Notes: generated from the sequence alone by a model not told the origin. Positions 7,621-16,472 are shown, numbered from the stretch's first letter. The stretch is DNA of 31,236 bases from Bacteroidota bacterium (GCA_023433755.1 JAEYUA010000247.1:1-31236); one strand, 5' to 3'. Numbers and translations: made by a program.

Positions 7621-8157
7621 ATGAAAAAGGATATTCTTTATGCGATAACCTGTCTTACTTTCTCCATCATGGTGGGTGGAGCTGTTTATGAACACCTCTG
7701 TGTAGTACCATCATGGTCTGCGGCACCTCCCCTTTCATTAAGTATGTTCCAGGGTGAATACGGGCTGAAAGCCGAAACTTTCTGGATGCTGATTCATCCC
7801 GTTAATCTTTTATTATTCTCTGCCAGTCTTGCCATGTGCTGGAGAACACAGCGGAAGAAAAGCTTAATCATAGTACTGGCCGGCTATATCAGTATCCTTA
7901 TAATCACGGCCATCTATTTTGTTCCGGAATTATTGACCATCGTCCAGACCCCTTTCTCCACGGAAGTGGATCCGGATCTTACACGCCGCGCTAAATTGTG
8001 GGAAGTATTGAGCATCATTAGAATGTTTGTATTATTTGCACTTACTATTGTTTTGTACCTCGGCCTGACCAGGGCAGGCACAAGAGTGCCATCTTTCCAA
8101 AAAAGAAACGAAGGAAAGCAGCGTTCAGCTAAACAGGTAATGCAACTTGAGGCATAA
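7621..8157 (+). CDS. four-helix integral membrane protein
   Basis: A 178-residue membrane protein with about four hydrophobic segments: residues 5-24, 58-75, 85-102 and 136-155. A polar basic tail follows. The pattern resembles DUF1772-type four-helix proteins, but I assign that only loosely. The start at 7621 (MKKDILYAITCL) is chosen over the longer frame that begins inside the regulator's start region and operator. It is divergent from the TetR gene with one palindromic operator between them, so it is the likely regulated target. Its function, perhaps stress response or transport, is not shown by the sequence. It ends at a shared bidirectional terminator. Confidence 0.85.
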   Translation: MKKDILYAITCLTFSIMVGGAVYEHLCVVPSWSAAPPLSLSMFQGEYGLKAETFWMLIHPVNLLLFSASLAMCWRTQRKKSLIIVLAGYISILIITAIYFVPELLTIVQTPFSTEVDPDLTRRAKLWEVLSIIRMFVLFALTIVLYLGLTRAGTRVPSFQKRNEGKQRSAKQVMQLEA

Positions 8158-8212
8158 CATCGGTCACCTGATAAAATTCAAGGAAAAAATGAATGGTGAA
8201 TTGTTCGTAATA

Positions 8213-8251
8213 AAAAAAAGAGGACTCTGTAATATGGAGTCCTCTTTTTTT
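8213..8251. terminator. bidirectional Rho-independent terminator
   Basis: GAGGACTC (8220-8227) pairs with GAGTCCTC (8237-8244). It is flanked by a run of A on the left and T on the right, so it works for both converging genes (7621 + and 8265 -). Confidence 0.92.
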
Positions 8252-8264
8252 ATAGGTACATGAA

Positions 8265-8984
8265 TTAGTCAGTAACCGTTCCGTTCTCAATAAACTTGAT
8301 CTGTGGAATTTTTGCCGGATCAGTTTCATTGGGTGAGCCCATCAGCAATACCGTATACGCTTTGGTTTGTGTCAGTGAAATGGTACGGTTCACATCAACA
8401 CCACCTTCATTCGTTACCTGGAAAGTGATATTACCCGGATCCACTTCCAAAAATGGAGAAACCTCGCCAAAGGCACTGCTCCTGTTTACTAGCTGTGCAC
8501 CCGAAGATTCAAGTACTACCGTAGAAGCAGTTGTATTGGGCAAGGCATTGATGAAACGTACGTAGGCTTTTCCGGAACTTGCCGTGAGCGAATCATAATT
8601 ATCCTCGCTCACGATATTGGTATATGAACCGTTATAACCTACAACAAACAAGGAATAATATTTATTGACCTCGAAATTGAAAGTGGAGGAATCTAACGAT
8701 TCACTGCTCACCGCATTATAGGAAGCAATATTGCGGTTCCCGGGAATAGCATTCAGGTATTGCCCGGTGTAATTACCGAAACCCAGCGGTCCGCCAGGGA
8801 GCAGGTTTCCATCAAGTCCAATCGCTACAGCCTGCTGGTCCGGGGCGAGATTGAAAGCCATCAGGGCTGCAACCGGGGTGGGCTGTATATCATCTTTGTT
8901 TTTATTACACGAAGCAAGGAAAAAACCAAAGCCAAGAGCAAGGCTCAACATCAATGAGCTGCGGGAAAAAATGTTTCTGATCAT
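8265..8984 (-). CDS. DUF4397 lipoprotein
   Basis: A 239-residue exported lipoprotein. The signal segment MIRNIFSRSSLMLSLALGFG is followed by the lipobox LASC with the lipidated Cys at 26. The body is rich in beta-strand and Ser/Asn/Thr. It contains the DUF4397 hallmark AYVRFINALPNTTASTVVL near residue 140, and a likely second repeat ending with LTQTKAYTVLLMG. DUF4397 proteins in Bacteroidota are cell-surface or periplasmic proteins of unknown function. It converges on the 7621 gene through a shared terminator. A heptamer array begins about 12 bases upstream of its start. Confidence 0.85.
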   Translation of the reverse strand: MIRNIFSRSSLMLSLALGFGFFLASCNKNKDDIQPTPVAALMAFNLAPDQQAVAIGLDGNLLPGGPLGFGNYTGQYLNAIPGNRNIASYNAVSSESLDSSTFNFEVNKYYSLFVVGYNGSYTNIVSEDNYDSLTASSGKAYVRFINALPNTTASTVVLESSGAQLVNRSSAFGEVSPFLEVDPGNITFQVTNEGGVDVNRTISLTQTKAYTVLLMGSPNETDPAKIPQIKFIENGTVTD

Positions 8985-8995
8985 TTTTAAGTGTT

Positions 8996-9030
8996 TTTAA
9001 AGGTTAAAGGTTGGCAGTTGGAGGCGGGAG
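8996..9030. repeat. heptamer tandem array (GTTAAAG/GTTGGAG)
   Basis: Five 7-base units lie upstream of the DUF4397 gene. They drift stepwise from TTTAAAG through GTTAAAG, GTTGGCA and GTTGGAG to GCGGGAG. Confidence 0.65.
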
Positions 9031-9141
9031 ATGCAGAGTCACAAATTCCAGGCGAGGTTTAAAGCCAGGGTAAAATTTTAGAACTCATTAACGTACCCCG
9101 CCCCCGTGTAAAATTTTATTTAGGCCCCCCCTGAATCAGTT

Positions 9142-9149
9142 TACTTTTG
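9142..9149 (+). promoter_or_regulatory. -7 box of the DsbA-like gene
   Basis: TACTTTTG matches TAnnTTTG and lies 7 bases before the ATG at 9157. TTTA about 20 bases upstream is a weak -33. Two copies of GTAAAATTTTA (9070 and 9108) lie just upstream. Confidence 0.5.
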
Positions 9150-9156
9150 CAGACCA

Positions 9157-9816
9157 ATGAATACGCCTATCCTTTTTTATTGTTATGATCCATATTGTGG
9201 CTGGTGCTATGGCTTCAGCCCGGTAATCAAAAAGATTTTTGAAGAATATAAAGACCAACTGGGTTTTGAAGTGCTTTCCGGTGGAATGATCCTGCCTGAA
9301 ACGCCTACCCATTTTGGGCCGATGGCAAAATATATCCAATCCGCTTATCAACGGGTGGAAGAACTGACGGGAATCAAATTCGGTGAGGATTTTTTATGGC
9401 ATGTTAATCATCCTGATGATACAGACTGGTATCCTGATTCAACAATGGCCGCCGTTGCGCTATGCATTTTTAAGGAGTACTTTCCTGAACAGGCCATATA
9501 CATGGCTACCGATCTTCAATATGCTTTGAACTATGAAGGGCGTGACCTTACTGATAAGGAAGCGTACAGGCATCTCCTTGAAAAATATAATATCCCTGAA
9601 AAAGATTTTTATGAGAAACTGGGTTCGGAAGCGTACCAGGAGAAAGCCTATTATGAATTTGCCCTGGTGAAACAATTAAAAGTGTCTGGTTTTCCCTGTG
9701 TGCTGATGCAGGTGAGTGATTCTAAATTTTTTTTACTGGCGAGTGGGTTTACAGACTATGAAACTTTACAATCAAGAATAGAGAAAGTTTTGACAGAACT
9801 CAAAACTACTAATTAA
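9157..9816 (+). CDS. DsbA-family thiol oxidoreductase (FrnE-like)
   Basis: A 219-residue thioredoxin-fold protein of the cytoplasmic DsbA/FrnE type. It has no signal peptide. The N-terminal strand ILFYCYDPYCGWCYGF carries the CGWC redox motif (Cys14, Cys17), and the cis-proline loop is SGFPCV (Pro180). The helical insertion between them is as in DsbA. A third cysteine (Cys9) sits close to the active site and Cys181 directly follows the cis-Pro. The substrate is not predictable. The gene stands alone with its own -7 box and is followed by a long inverted repeat. Confidence 0.9.
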   Translation: MNTPILFYCYDPYCGWCYGFSPVIKKIFEEYKDQLGFEVLSGGMILPETPTHFGPMAKYIQSAYQRVEELTGIKFGEDFLWHVNHPDDTDWYPDSTMAAVALCIFKEYFPEQAIYMATDLQYALNYEGRDLTDKEAYRHLLEKYNIPEKDFYEKLGSEAYQEKAYYEFALVKQLKVSGFPCVLMQVSDSKFFLLASGFTDYETLQSRIEKVLTELKTTN

Positions 9817-9941
9817 AATAGCCGTTTAGGCGGGAAGGACGGTAAGTAGAAGCTGGGTTTCGAAAACTATCTTTATGAATCGATAAAGCTATTCTTTCAC
9901 AATTGAATCTATTCACCGCCCTTCCCGCCGTAACGGCTATT
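9817..9941. repeat. long inverted repeat of the TAGCCGTT/AAGGACGGTAAGTAG family
   Basis: The 27-base arm at 9817-9843 is matched, inverted, by 9915-9941 at 24 of 27 positions. About 71 bases lie between them. The left arm begins AATAGCCGTTTAGGCGGGAA and runs on into AAGGACGGTAAGTAG (9835-9849). That 15-mer recurs exactly at 29207 and with one change at 23623. The element fills the gap between the converging DsbA-like and TonB-receptor genes and may also act as a terminator. Confidence 0.8.
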
Positions 9942-9953
9942 GTCTTTATTAAA

Positions 9954-12809
9954 TCAAAACCTTGTACTACCCTGCCTTTCCTGCCTGTTCGCTGCTCTTG
10001 ATGCAGCCGTTCCGAAATTCCTGAGGTTATAAGTAAATGTCAACATAAAATATTGCGTAAGCACTTCATTCCGCACATCCTCAATTCCAAATTCAGTAAT
10101 ATTTCTTGTGATACTCCTGTTCTGCTTCAGCAGGTCAAAAACACTCAGCTTCAGTTCTCCCTTCCTGCTTTCAAGGAATTTTTTTCCAACAGACATATTC
10201 CATAAAGTATAGTTCTGGTTGAAGCCCTGGGAAAGTCCTTTGTACAACTGGTTGTTCACATCATTCTGGAAAAACCACCCGTTTTTGGAAAGCAGGTTCA
10301 GTTGCACACCGGCTACATGCTGGAAATAATGATCATTCAGATTTTTCTGGGTATTGTTATTCACCTTATTGAAATTAGCCGTATAGGAAACCGTGAAATC
10401 AACAAACTCACTCACATTGCTGGCAACCACAGCACCTGCGCTGTACATGGTATTGTTTGAAATATTGGTAACACCATCCAAACTTCCGGGAAGCCTTGTA
10501 AAGGTCACACCGCCATTGAAATTGATATTCGATTTGATGAAACGTAAAGGGAAGGACACAGTTACCAATGAACGCACACTCCGGTAACCATCCAGGTTAA
10601 CCGGTACACGTAACTGTTCACCTGGAGCCAGTGAAACCTGGTTGCTGCCGATACTTAAAACGGTATCACTGCTACTCCCGTTGAAATAGGATGCCTGTGA
10701 AATATAATCACTGGCTGTCTGGTAAAATACATTACCCATGATCAGCAGGCCCTTTCCTGTATTGGTGAAAGTATAGCGGCCACTCATGATGTTCATGAAT
10801 TGCTGGCGCAGATCAGGGTTGCCCGCGGAAATAAAAGGCCTGTTGGTAATATCGATCACATCTGACAACTGTGTAACAGATGGGTTGTTGGTATTGGAAC
10901 GGTAGAACAAACGGACATTGCTCCGCGCTGATAATTTCAGCCTTAATTGTGCATTGGGTAAAATGCGGTTGAATGTTTTGTTCACACTGAGCGCTCTCGG
11001 GAAATCCTGTTCGCTCATCAAAGTATTTCGCTGGTAAGTGGCGCCAACAGAAAACTGGTTGTCACGATCACCATAACGGTAGGTAACACCTGCGTTCTGT
11101 GCTCTTGTCCTGTTGTCGAATCGGTTGGAAAGTGTGGTATCAAAAATATTGAACTTGTCCTCATTTGGATTAAAACGGTAAGCCTCCTGGTCTGCTTTGT
11201 TTCTTGAAAAAGAAGGCTGGTAGTTGAGCTGCAACTGGCTTTTCTCGCTTAACGGTTCTGTATATACGAGATTGGCAGAAACCTGGAAGCCGCCATTCAC
11301 CTGGTCAGTAAACCGGCTGGTGGTTAAGTCAACCGGCTGGTTGAGTGAATCAAAACTTCTCTGGAGCGTATTTACATACACTTCGCCCGTTCTGCTATTG
11401 GAGGAAGTATTCAGGTTGATGGAAAAACTCCTGCCTCTTTTGGCAAAAGAACGGCGGTATAAAATGGAATTATTCAGGTTGTTGCCGGTGCGGTTGCTAT
11501 TGGTGGTATTGGTGGTGGCGCTGATCTGTTTAGCCGGGTTGAAACTGTTGGTCGTACTGATTCTTTCGGCTTCATTGGACTGGAAACTAAGATTAGGTGT
11601 GAAGATGAGCTGGTTGAAAGAATCAATCTTCCACTCCAATCTCATATTTACCCGGTGATTATTGTTAGTTCCAACAGAATTATCTTCCTGGTTGAAGAGG
11701 TTCCCATTAAAGAATTGTTGGCTTGATAGCTGCCTGGTGGTATTCCTGGTGTTGTTGAAAAGATAACTCCCGCTAAGGGTCAGGTTTGGATTGAACACAT
11801 CAGAAAAATTAATACCGAAGGCATTGGTACGGTTGATGCCATTTTGTTGCCCCACCAGGAAACCTCCCTGGCCTCCCTGGAATCCCCCGGGACGCCCGCC
11901 TTGCCTGCCGCCACCCTGCCGGCCACCACCACCCCGCTGTGGACTGCTGGTAACGCCCAACAGGTCCTGCTGGGAAAAATTCTGCTGGTTCACATTATTG
12001 AAATTGCCTACGATGGAAATGCGGCGGTTTTCTTTGAGGATCGTCGTGTTGCCACCGGCCTGGTATCTCTCGTCTGTTCCATAACCTGCGAATACTCTTC
12101 CAAACTGGCCATTTCTCATATTGGCCTTGGTTACGATATTGATTGCTTTAGTGGTATTGCCATCATCAAAACCAGTAAGCTGGGCCTGGTCACTCAGCCT
12201 GTCGAAGATCTGGATCTTGTCAATGATCTCGGCAGGCAGGTTTCTTAATGCTGCGGTTGCGTCGTCGCCAAATAGTTCCCGACCATCAATCGTTACTTTT
12301 TGAACATTTTCACCCTGGGCTTTCACCTGCCCGTTTTCAACGGTTACACCCGGCACTTTCCGGATCAGGTCCTCCCCACTCGCATCCGGATTTACTTTGA
12401 ACTGGTTGGCATTGATCTGGAGTGTATCACCTTTTTGTGATACCGGCGATACTGCTGTACGAATGATTACAGTAGCGAGGTCAGGAGAAGATGCGGGCAC
12501 TGCTGCAATATCAATTTCCACATCAGCGGAGTCTACAACAAAAGTTTTGGAAAAGGACTGGTATCCGATATAGGAAAATGAAATCAGGTAACTGCCTGAC
12601 TGCTGAACCATAAAACTGAATTGCCCGGTGGAATCCGTGAGTGTGCGGCGGAGGGTGGAGTCGGAAAGATTTTGTAATTGAACATTGGCGCCTGCCAGGG
12701 GAAATTTACCCTGCTGGTCACTGATAATTCCTTTGACGGTACGGTCCTGGGCATATCCCTTAATAAAGAAGAAAAAGGCCAGGCAAACGAAAGCTATTCT
12801 TTTCATCAT
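9954..12809 (-). CDS. TonB-dependent outer-membrane beta-barrel protein
   Basis: A 951-residue outer-membrane protein. It has a signal peptide (MMKRIAFVCLAFFFFIKGYA, cleavage near 20), a carboxypeptidase-regulatory-like beta-sandwich (about 22-105: VKGIISDQQGKFPLAGANVQ) and a TonB plug (about 115-230: VTIDGRELFGDD, INIVTKAN). The long Asn/Ser/Thr-rich barrel shares its pattern with the outer-membrane beta-barrel family of Bacteroidota. Residues 290-324 form a Gly/Arg/Gln-rich low-complexity insert. No SusD partner is adjacent, so it is not a classical SusC/SusD locus and its ligand is unknown. Either of the first two Met codons may start it. The C-terminus lacks a final aromatic beta-signal (ends QGSTRF), though the last residue is Phe. 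Confidence 0.93.
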   Translation of the reverse strand: MMKRIAFVCLAFFFFIKGYAQDRTVKGIISDQQGKFPLAGANVQLQNLSDSTLRRTLTDSTGQFSFMVQQSGSYLISFSYIGYQSFSKTFVVDSADVEIDIAAVPASSPDLATVIIRTAVSPVSQKGDTLQINANQFKVNPDASGEDLIRKVPGVTVENGQVKAQGENVQKVTIDGRELFGDDATAALRNLPAEIIDKIQIFDRLSDQAQLTGFDDGNTTKAINIVTKANMRNGQFGRVFAGYGTDERYQAGGNTTILKENRRISIVGNFNNVNQQNFSQQDLLGVTSSPQRGGGGRQGGGRQGGRPGGFQGGQGGFLVGQQNGINRTNAFGINFSDVFNPNLTLSGSYLFNNTRNTTRQLSSQQFFNGNLFNQEDNSVGTNNNHRVNMRLEWKIDSFNQLIFTPNLSFQSNEAERISTTNSFNPAKQISATTNTTNSNRTGNNLNNSILYRRSFAKRGRSFSINLNTSSNSRTGEVYVNTLQRSFDSLNQPVDLTTSRFTDQVNGGFQVSANLVYTEPLSEKSQLQLNYQPSFSRNKADQEAYRFNPNEDKFNIFDTTLSNRFDNRTRAQNAGVTYRYGDRDNQFSVGATYQRNTLMSEQDFPRALSVNKTFNRILPNAQLRLKLSARSNVRLFYRSNTNNPSVTQLSDVIDITNRPFISAGNPDLRQQFMNIMSGRYTFTNTGKGLLIMGNVFYQTASDYISQASYFNGSSSDTVLSIGSNQVSLAPGEQLRVPVNLDGYRSVRSLVTVSFPLRFIKSNINFNGGVTFTRLPGSLDGVTNISNNTMYSAGAVVASNVSEFVDFTVSYTANFNKVNNNTQKNLNDHYFQHVAGVQLNLLSKNGWFFQNDVNNQLYKGLSQGFNQNYTLWNMSVGKKFLESRKGELKLSVFDLLKQNRSITRNITEFGIEDVRNEVLTQYFMLTFTYNLRNFGTAASRAANRQERQGSTRF

Positions 12810-12926
12810 ACATTAAACATCTAACTTGCTTGTGGTAAATTAACTAAAAACCATGCCCTTCGGGGGGTAGCGCAGGTTAATTAATGCTAATAAATCGGTT
12901 TATATTGCAGGCCCAAAAATCACAGT
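12810..12926. other. divergent intergenic region
   Basis: This stretch separates the TonB-receptor gene (-) from the DUF5606 gene (+). It is AT-rich near 12880-12910, with a TATATTGC (12901-12908) that is a weak -7 candidate for the + gene. No further structure is seen. Confidence 0.35.
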
Positions 12927-13463
12927 ATGGAGTATAAAAGAATTGTAGCCGTTACAGGCTTACCCGGATTGTATGAAGTGTTAAGCAGTAAGTCAGACGG
13001 CGCGATCGTGCGTTCCCTCGATGATAAGAGTACCAAATTCATTTCCTCGAGGATCCATAATCTTTCCCATCTTGAAAGTATTGAAGTGTACACCAGCCGC
13101 GAAAATGTAGCCCTCTCTGAGCTATTCATCGCGATGAAGGAGAATAAAGAGTCCCTTCCTGACCTTAAGGATAACCAGTCGATAAAATCCTATTTCGAAA
13201 AAGTGTACCCGGAACTGGATTTCGAAAGGGTGTATACCAGCGATATGAAAAAAATGGTGAAATGGTATGAAGTGTTAAAGAACAATGATGTTGATTTTAC
13301 CGTTTCATCGGAAGAGGAAGAAGAAGAAACAGAAACAGAAAGAGAAACAGAAGCTCCTGCGGCTAAAAAAACGAAAACCAAGGCTAAGGCTACTGCTGAA
13401 AAATCTGATAGTGATACGGCAGAAGAAAAACCTAAAAAGCCCAGGAAGAAAAAAGAAGATTGA
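12927..13463 (+). CDS. DUF5606 protein with charged tail
   Basis: A 178-residue cytoplasmic protein. Residues 1 to about 128 match the DUF5606 pattern known from Bacteroidota: MEYKRIVAVTGLPGLYEV, then VRSLDDKSTKFISSR and IKSYFEKVYPELDFERVYTSDMKK. The function is unknown. The last 50 residues are low complexity: an acidic Glu/Thr run (SSEEEEEETETERETE), then Lys/Ala-rich and Lys/Pro-rich segments ending RKKKED. The DNA there is a purine hexamer repeat like the one after polA. The gene lies 57 bases before pepF and may be co-transcribed with it. Confidence 0.88.
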   Translation: MEYKRIVAVTGLPGLYEVLSSKSDGAIVRSLDDKSTKFISSRIHNLSHLESIEVYTSRENVALSELFIAMKENKESLPDLKDNQSIKSYFEKVYPELDFERVYTSDMKKMVKWYEVLKNNDVDFTVSSEEEEEETETERETEAPAAKKTKTKAKATAEKSDSDTAEEKPKKPRKKKED

Positions 13464-13520
13464 TACAAGGACATATGCATTGACGCAACCCTGAAAAAAC
13501 CCTTTAACCCTTATCCCAAC

Positions 13521-15269
13521 ATGCAGGAACAGGAACTTCAATATACCGCGCAGATCACCAGCATTCCAAGGAAATACCTGCCACAGGATCTCAGTATTAC
13601 CGACTGGTCATCCATCGAACCTTATTTTAAGGAACTGCTTGAACGCCCCCTTCCTACAAAGGAGGTATTGCAGCAATGGCTACAGGATGTGAGTGAGCTG
13701 GAAGCAGTGGTAGGAGAAGATGCGGCCTGGCGGCAAATCCGCATGACCTGCGATACAGAAAACAAAAGCCTGGAAGATGCTTTCACATTTTTTGTGATGG
13801 AGATCCAGCCCAAGATCCAGCCTTATGCTGACCAGCTTAACCGCAAGCTGGTGGAGAATGAATTTACGGCTACACTTGAGGGAGAGGCCTACGAAGTGTA
13901 CCTGAGAAATGTGCGGAAGAATATTGAATTGTTCCGCGAAGAAAATATTCCGCTGCAGGCTGAAATAGCTGTAATGGCACAGCAATATGGTGTGATCTCC
14001 GGAAAAATGAGCGTGGAAGTGGAAGGAAGGGAATACACCTTGCAGCAGGCCAGCAAATTCCTTGAGAATCCCAAACGTGAATTGCGCGAGGAAGTGTACC
14101 GCAAGATCATGGAAAGACGATTGCAGGATAAGGAGCAACTCGATGAACTCTTCACCAAACTGGTGCAGAAGCGCGACCAGGTTGCACGAAATGCAGGCTT
14201 TCCCAATTACAGGGATTATAAGTTCGCTGACCTCGGAAGATTCGATTATAAAAAAGAAGATTGCTTCCAGTTTCACGATGCCGTGAAGAACAGTGTGCTT
14301 CCGCTTGTGAGTTTTATTTATGACCGCAAACGCCAGAAGCTGGGTCTTGACAGCCTAAGGCCCTGGGATGTGGACGCTGAACCGGAAGGCATACAACCTT
14401 TAACGCCTTTCAGCACAGGAGAGGAACTGGTGAACAAGACCATTGAATGTTTCAACAGGATGAATCCTTTCTTTGGAGAATGCCTGGTGAAGATGAAGGA
14501 GATGGGAAGGCTCGACCTCGACAGCCGCAAAGGCAAGGCTCCCGGCGGGTATAATTGTCCACTGCCTGAAACAGGCGCGCCTTTCATTTTTATGAATGCT
14601 GCCGGGCAAATGGGAGATGTGACTACCATGGTGCACGAAGGCGGCCATGCCATTCATTCCTTCCTTGCGCATGACCTGCCACTGACCTCTTTTAAGGAAT
14701 ACCCGATGGAGATCGCCGAGGTGGCAAGCATGACCATGGAATTGTTCAGCATGGATTACTGGGATGTGTTTTTTGATAACCCAGAGGATTTGAAAAGAGC
14801 CAGGCAGCAACAACTCGAAAGGGTGCTGACCATCTTCCCCTGGATCGCCACGATTGACAAATTCCAGCACTGGGTCTATGAAAATCCGAATCATAGTAAT
14901 GATGAAAGAACAGAGAACTGGAGAAGGATCCTGAATGAATTTACTTCTGATTCCATGGATGTAACCGGGCTGGAAGAATTCCGCCGTTATTCCTGGCAGC
15001 GGCAGTTGCATTTATACGAAGTGCCTTTCTATTATATCGAATATGGCATTGCGCAACTCGGTGCCATAGGGTTATGGAAGCAGTTCAAAGAGAACAAGGA
15101 AAAAGCGATCAGCAACTATATCAAAGCATTGAAACTCGGTGGTACCAAAACCTTACCGCATTTGTATGAGGCAGCAGGACTAAAATTCAGCTTTGCACCG
15201 GAATATATCAATGAGTTGATGTTGTTCGTACAGAAGGAGATGGAGGAATTGACAAGACCGCATTCGTGA
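13521..15269 (+). CDS. M3-family oligoendopeptidase
   Basis: A 582-residue zinc metallopeptidase of the M3/PepF group, which cleaves short peptides in the cytoplasm. The catalytic motif HEGGH is at residues 372-376, in the context TTMVHEGGHAIHS. Glu400, in EIAEVASMTMEL, is the likely third zinc ligand. The N-terminal helical lobe (about 1-340) and the C-terminal segment PFYYIEYGIAQLGAI, which contains substrate-binding tyrosines in this family, are intact. There is no signal peptide. It follows the DUF5606 gene closely. Its stop codon lies inside the first unit of a heptamer array. Confidence 0.95.
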   Translation: MQEQELQYTAQITSIPRKYLPQDLSITDWSSIEPYFKELLERPLPTKEVLQQWLQDVSELEAVVGEDAAWRQIRMTCDTENKSLEDAFTFFVMEIQPKIQPYADQLNRKLVENEFTATLEGEAYEVYLRNVRKNIELFREENIPLQAEIAVMAQQYGVISGKMSVEVEGREYTLQQASKFLENPKRELREEVYRKIMERRLQDKEQLDELFTKLVQKRDQVARNAGFPNYRDYKFADLGRFDYKKEDCFQFHDAVKNSVLPLVSFIYDRKRQKLGLDSLRPWDVDAEPEGIQPLTPFSTGEELVNKTIECFNRMNPFFGECLVKMKEMGRLDLDSRKGKAPGGYNCPLPETGAPFIFMNAAGQMGDVTTMVHEGGHAIHSFLAHDLPLTSFKEYPMEIAEVASMTMELFSMDYWDVFFDNPEDLKRARQQQLERVLTIFPWIATIDKFQHWVYENPNHSNDERTENWRRILNEFTSDSMDVTGLEEFRRYSWQRQLHLYEVPFYYIEYGIAQLGAIGLWKQFKENKEKAISNYIKALKLGGTKTLPHLYEAAGLKFSFAPEYINELMLFVQKEMEELTRPHS

Positions 15270-15307
15270 GACGTGAAACGTGAGGCGTGAATGGTGAATG
15301 GTGAATG
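15266..15307. repeat. heptamer tandem array (GTGAAAC/GTGAATG)
   Basis: Six uninterrupted 7-base units run GTGAGAC, GTGAAAC, GTGAGGC, then GTGAATG three times. The first unit contains the TGA stop codon of the M3 peptidase gene, so the array starts at the end of the gene. Every unit holds a TGA. Confidence 0.85.
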
Positions 15308-15346
15308 TGTGTACTTGCCTTTACTTTACAAAATGACCAGAGTTTG

Positions 15347-15402
15347 AACCGCCAGGAAAAAATAAGAACGCCAGGGCTTGGCGCCCTTCTTTCTTGGCGG
15401 TT
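15347..15402. repeat. imperfect palindrome, CTTGGCG...GGCGGTT module
   Basis: AACCGCCA at the left pairs with TTGGCGGTT at the right. Inner pairs include CGCCAGGG with GCGCCC-type bases. The right half (CTTGGCG then TTCTTTCTTGGCGGTTA) recurs at 29251-29297. It lies between converging genes, touches the fur stop codon, and may act as a terminator. Confidence 0.6.
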
Positions 15403-15847
15403 AATGTTTTTCTCCACATTCCTCACAAACCCCATTAATCACCACCTGCACATTATCTGCAATAAAACCGTGGGGTAATTCTATGTTAGGCGAAACCACA
15501 TCATCGAGGCAAAAAGTTTTATTGCAATTGCTGCAGATGAAATGCACATGGTTGTCGTGGTGATGCCCTTCTTCACAATCCTTGCACAGCGCATACCGGA
15601 TGGAGTTATCAGAAGTGGGAATGGTATGAACGATGCCCTTTTCAACAAAAGTCTGAAGAGTTCTGTAAACGGTTACACGGTCGAATTTTTCACCGGCCTT
15701 GCTTTCAATATCACCATGCGTGAGCGCATCCTTGCTATTGAGAAAAAGAGAAAGGATTTTTTTCCGGCTGTCGGTAATACTCAGATGTTTCCTCCGCAGG
15801 ATCTCATTGAGCCTGTTACCGAGATTCCTGGTAGAAGCGGGGTTCAT
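15401..15847 (-). CDS. Fur-family metal-responsive repressor
   Basis: A 148-residue winged-helix regulator of the Fur superfamily. The DNA-binding domain (about 10-85) includes DRVTVYRTLQTFVEKGIVH. The dimerisation domain has the His-rich site HHHDNHVHF (95-103) and two CxxC pairs, Cys105/Cys108 and Cys141/Cys144, typical of the structural zinc site. Whether it senses iron, zinc or peroxide is not clear from sequence. Its ATG overlaps the stop codon of the upstream SCO1 gene by one base (TAATG), which implies a two-gene operon with translational coupling. The gene symbol is left blank because the subtype is unknown. Confidence 0.93.
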   Translation of the reverse strand: MNPASTRNLGNRLNEILRRKHLSITDSRKKILSLFLNSKDALTHGDIESKAGEKFDRVTVYRTLQTFVEKGIVHTIPTSDNSIRYALCKDCEEGHHHDNHVHFICSNCNKTFCLDDVVSPNIELPHGFIADNVQVVINGVCEECGEKH

Positions 15848-16455
15848 TAGTTTTTCAGCAATTTAATAATGTCCTCATCAATTGATTTCAATTCGGAAGG
15901 TTTGAGACCGTCATAGATCTTTACCACTTCACCCTTCCTGTTGACAAGCGCCACAAACTGTGTATGAATAAAATCATCATCGATGTTTTCTACAAAATTC
16001 TTTGGATTATCCAGTTTATAGCTATGCCTTGCAGTGGAATACAGGCTGTCCTTCCTGCCGGTAAGGAAGATCCATTTTTTAGTATCCACTTTCATCGAAT
16101 CTGCATAGCGTTTGAGCCGGGCTGCAGAATCGCGTAAGGGATCAGAAGTGAAAGACATCAACTGGAAGTCAGGCTCGTCTTTGAACTGGTCATAGACCGG
16201 TTTCAGGTTGTTGTTCATTTCAGGACAGATGCTGGTGCAGGTTGTAAAAAAGAAATTGACAGCAGTCACTTTACCTAATGCATCTTTATCAGTAAATACG
16301 CCGCCATCCTGGGTGGTAAAACTATAAGGCAATACGGTGCTGATCGGTTTCATGCGTCCCTTACCATATTCCGGAATGATCGCGGAGATCGTGAAAAAGA
16401 ATCCAACCACCAGGATCGTAAAGAATACGATGTAAAAAATCCTTTTTTTAGACAT
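15847..16455 (-). CDS. SCO1/SenC-family copper chaperone-like protein
   Basis: A 202-residue membrane-anchored thioredoxin-fold protein. One N-terminal helix (about 7-27) anchors it, and the domain faces the periplasm. The copper motif CTSIC (Cys73, Cys77) and the conserved His164 (DDDFIHTQF) are all present, as expected for a protein that delivers copper to the CuA site of cytochrome oxidase. It is the first gene of an operon with fur, overlapping it by one base. A good promoter lies just upstream. No cytochrome-oxidase gene is nearby. Confidence 0.93.
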   Translation of the reverse strand: MSKKRIFYIVFFTILVVGFFFTISAIIPEYGKGRMKPISTVLPYSFTTQDGGVFTDKDALGKVTAVNFFFTTCTSICPEMNNNLKPVYDQFKDEPDFQLMSFTSDPLRDSAARLKRYADSMKVDTKKWIFLTGRKDSLYSTARHSYKLDNPKNFVENIDDDFIHTQFVALVNRKGEVVKIYDGLKPSELKSIDEDIIKLLKN

Positions 16456-16472
16456 GGCCGTGAATTATGCCG

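Noticed and set aside
9070..9118. Two GTAAAATTTTA copies as an operator pair for the DsbA-like gene
   Set aside because: They are AT-rich and self-palindromic, so chance occurrence is likely. No regulator is nearby.
9954..12809. SusC/SusD polysaccharide utilisation locus
   Set aside because: No SusD-like gene or associated sugar-degrading enzymes are adjacent.
13680..14276. 198-codon open frame on the - strand inside the M3 peptidase gene
   Set aside because: It is antisense to a certain gene and has no recognisable domain.
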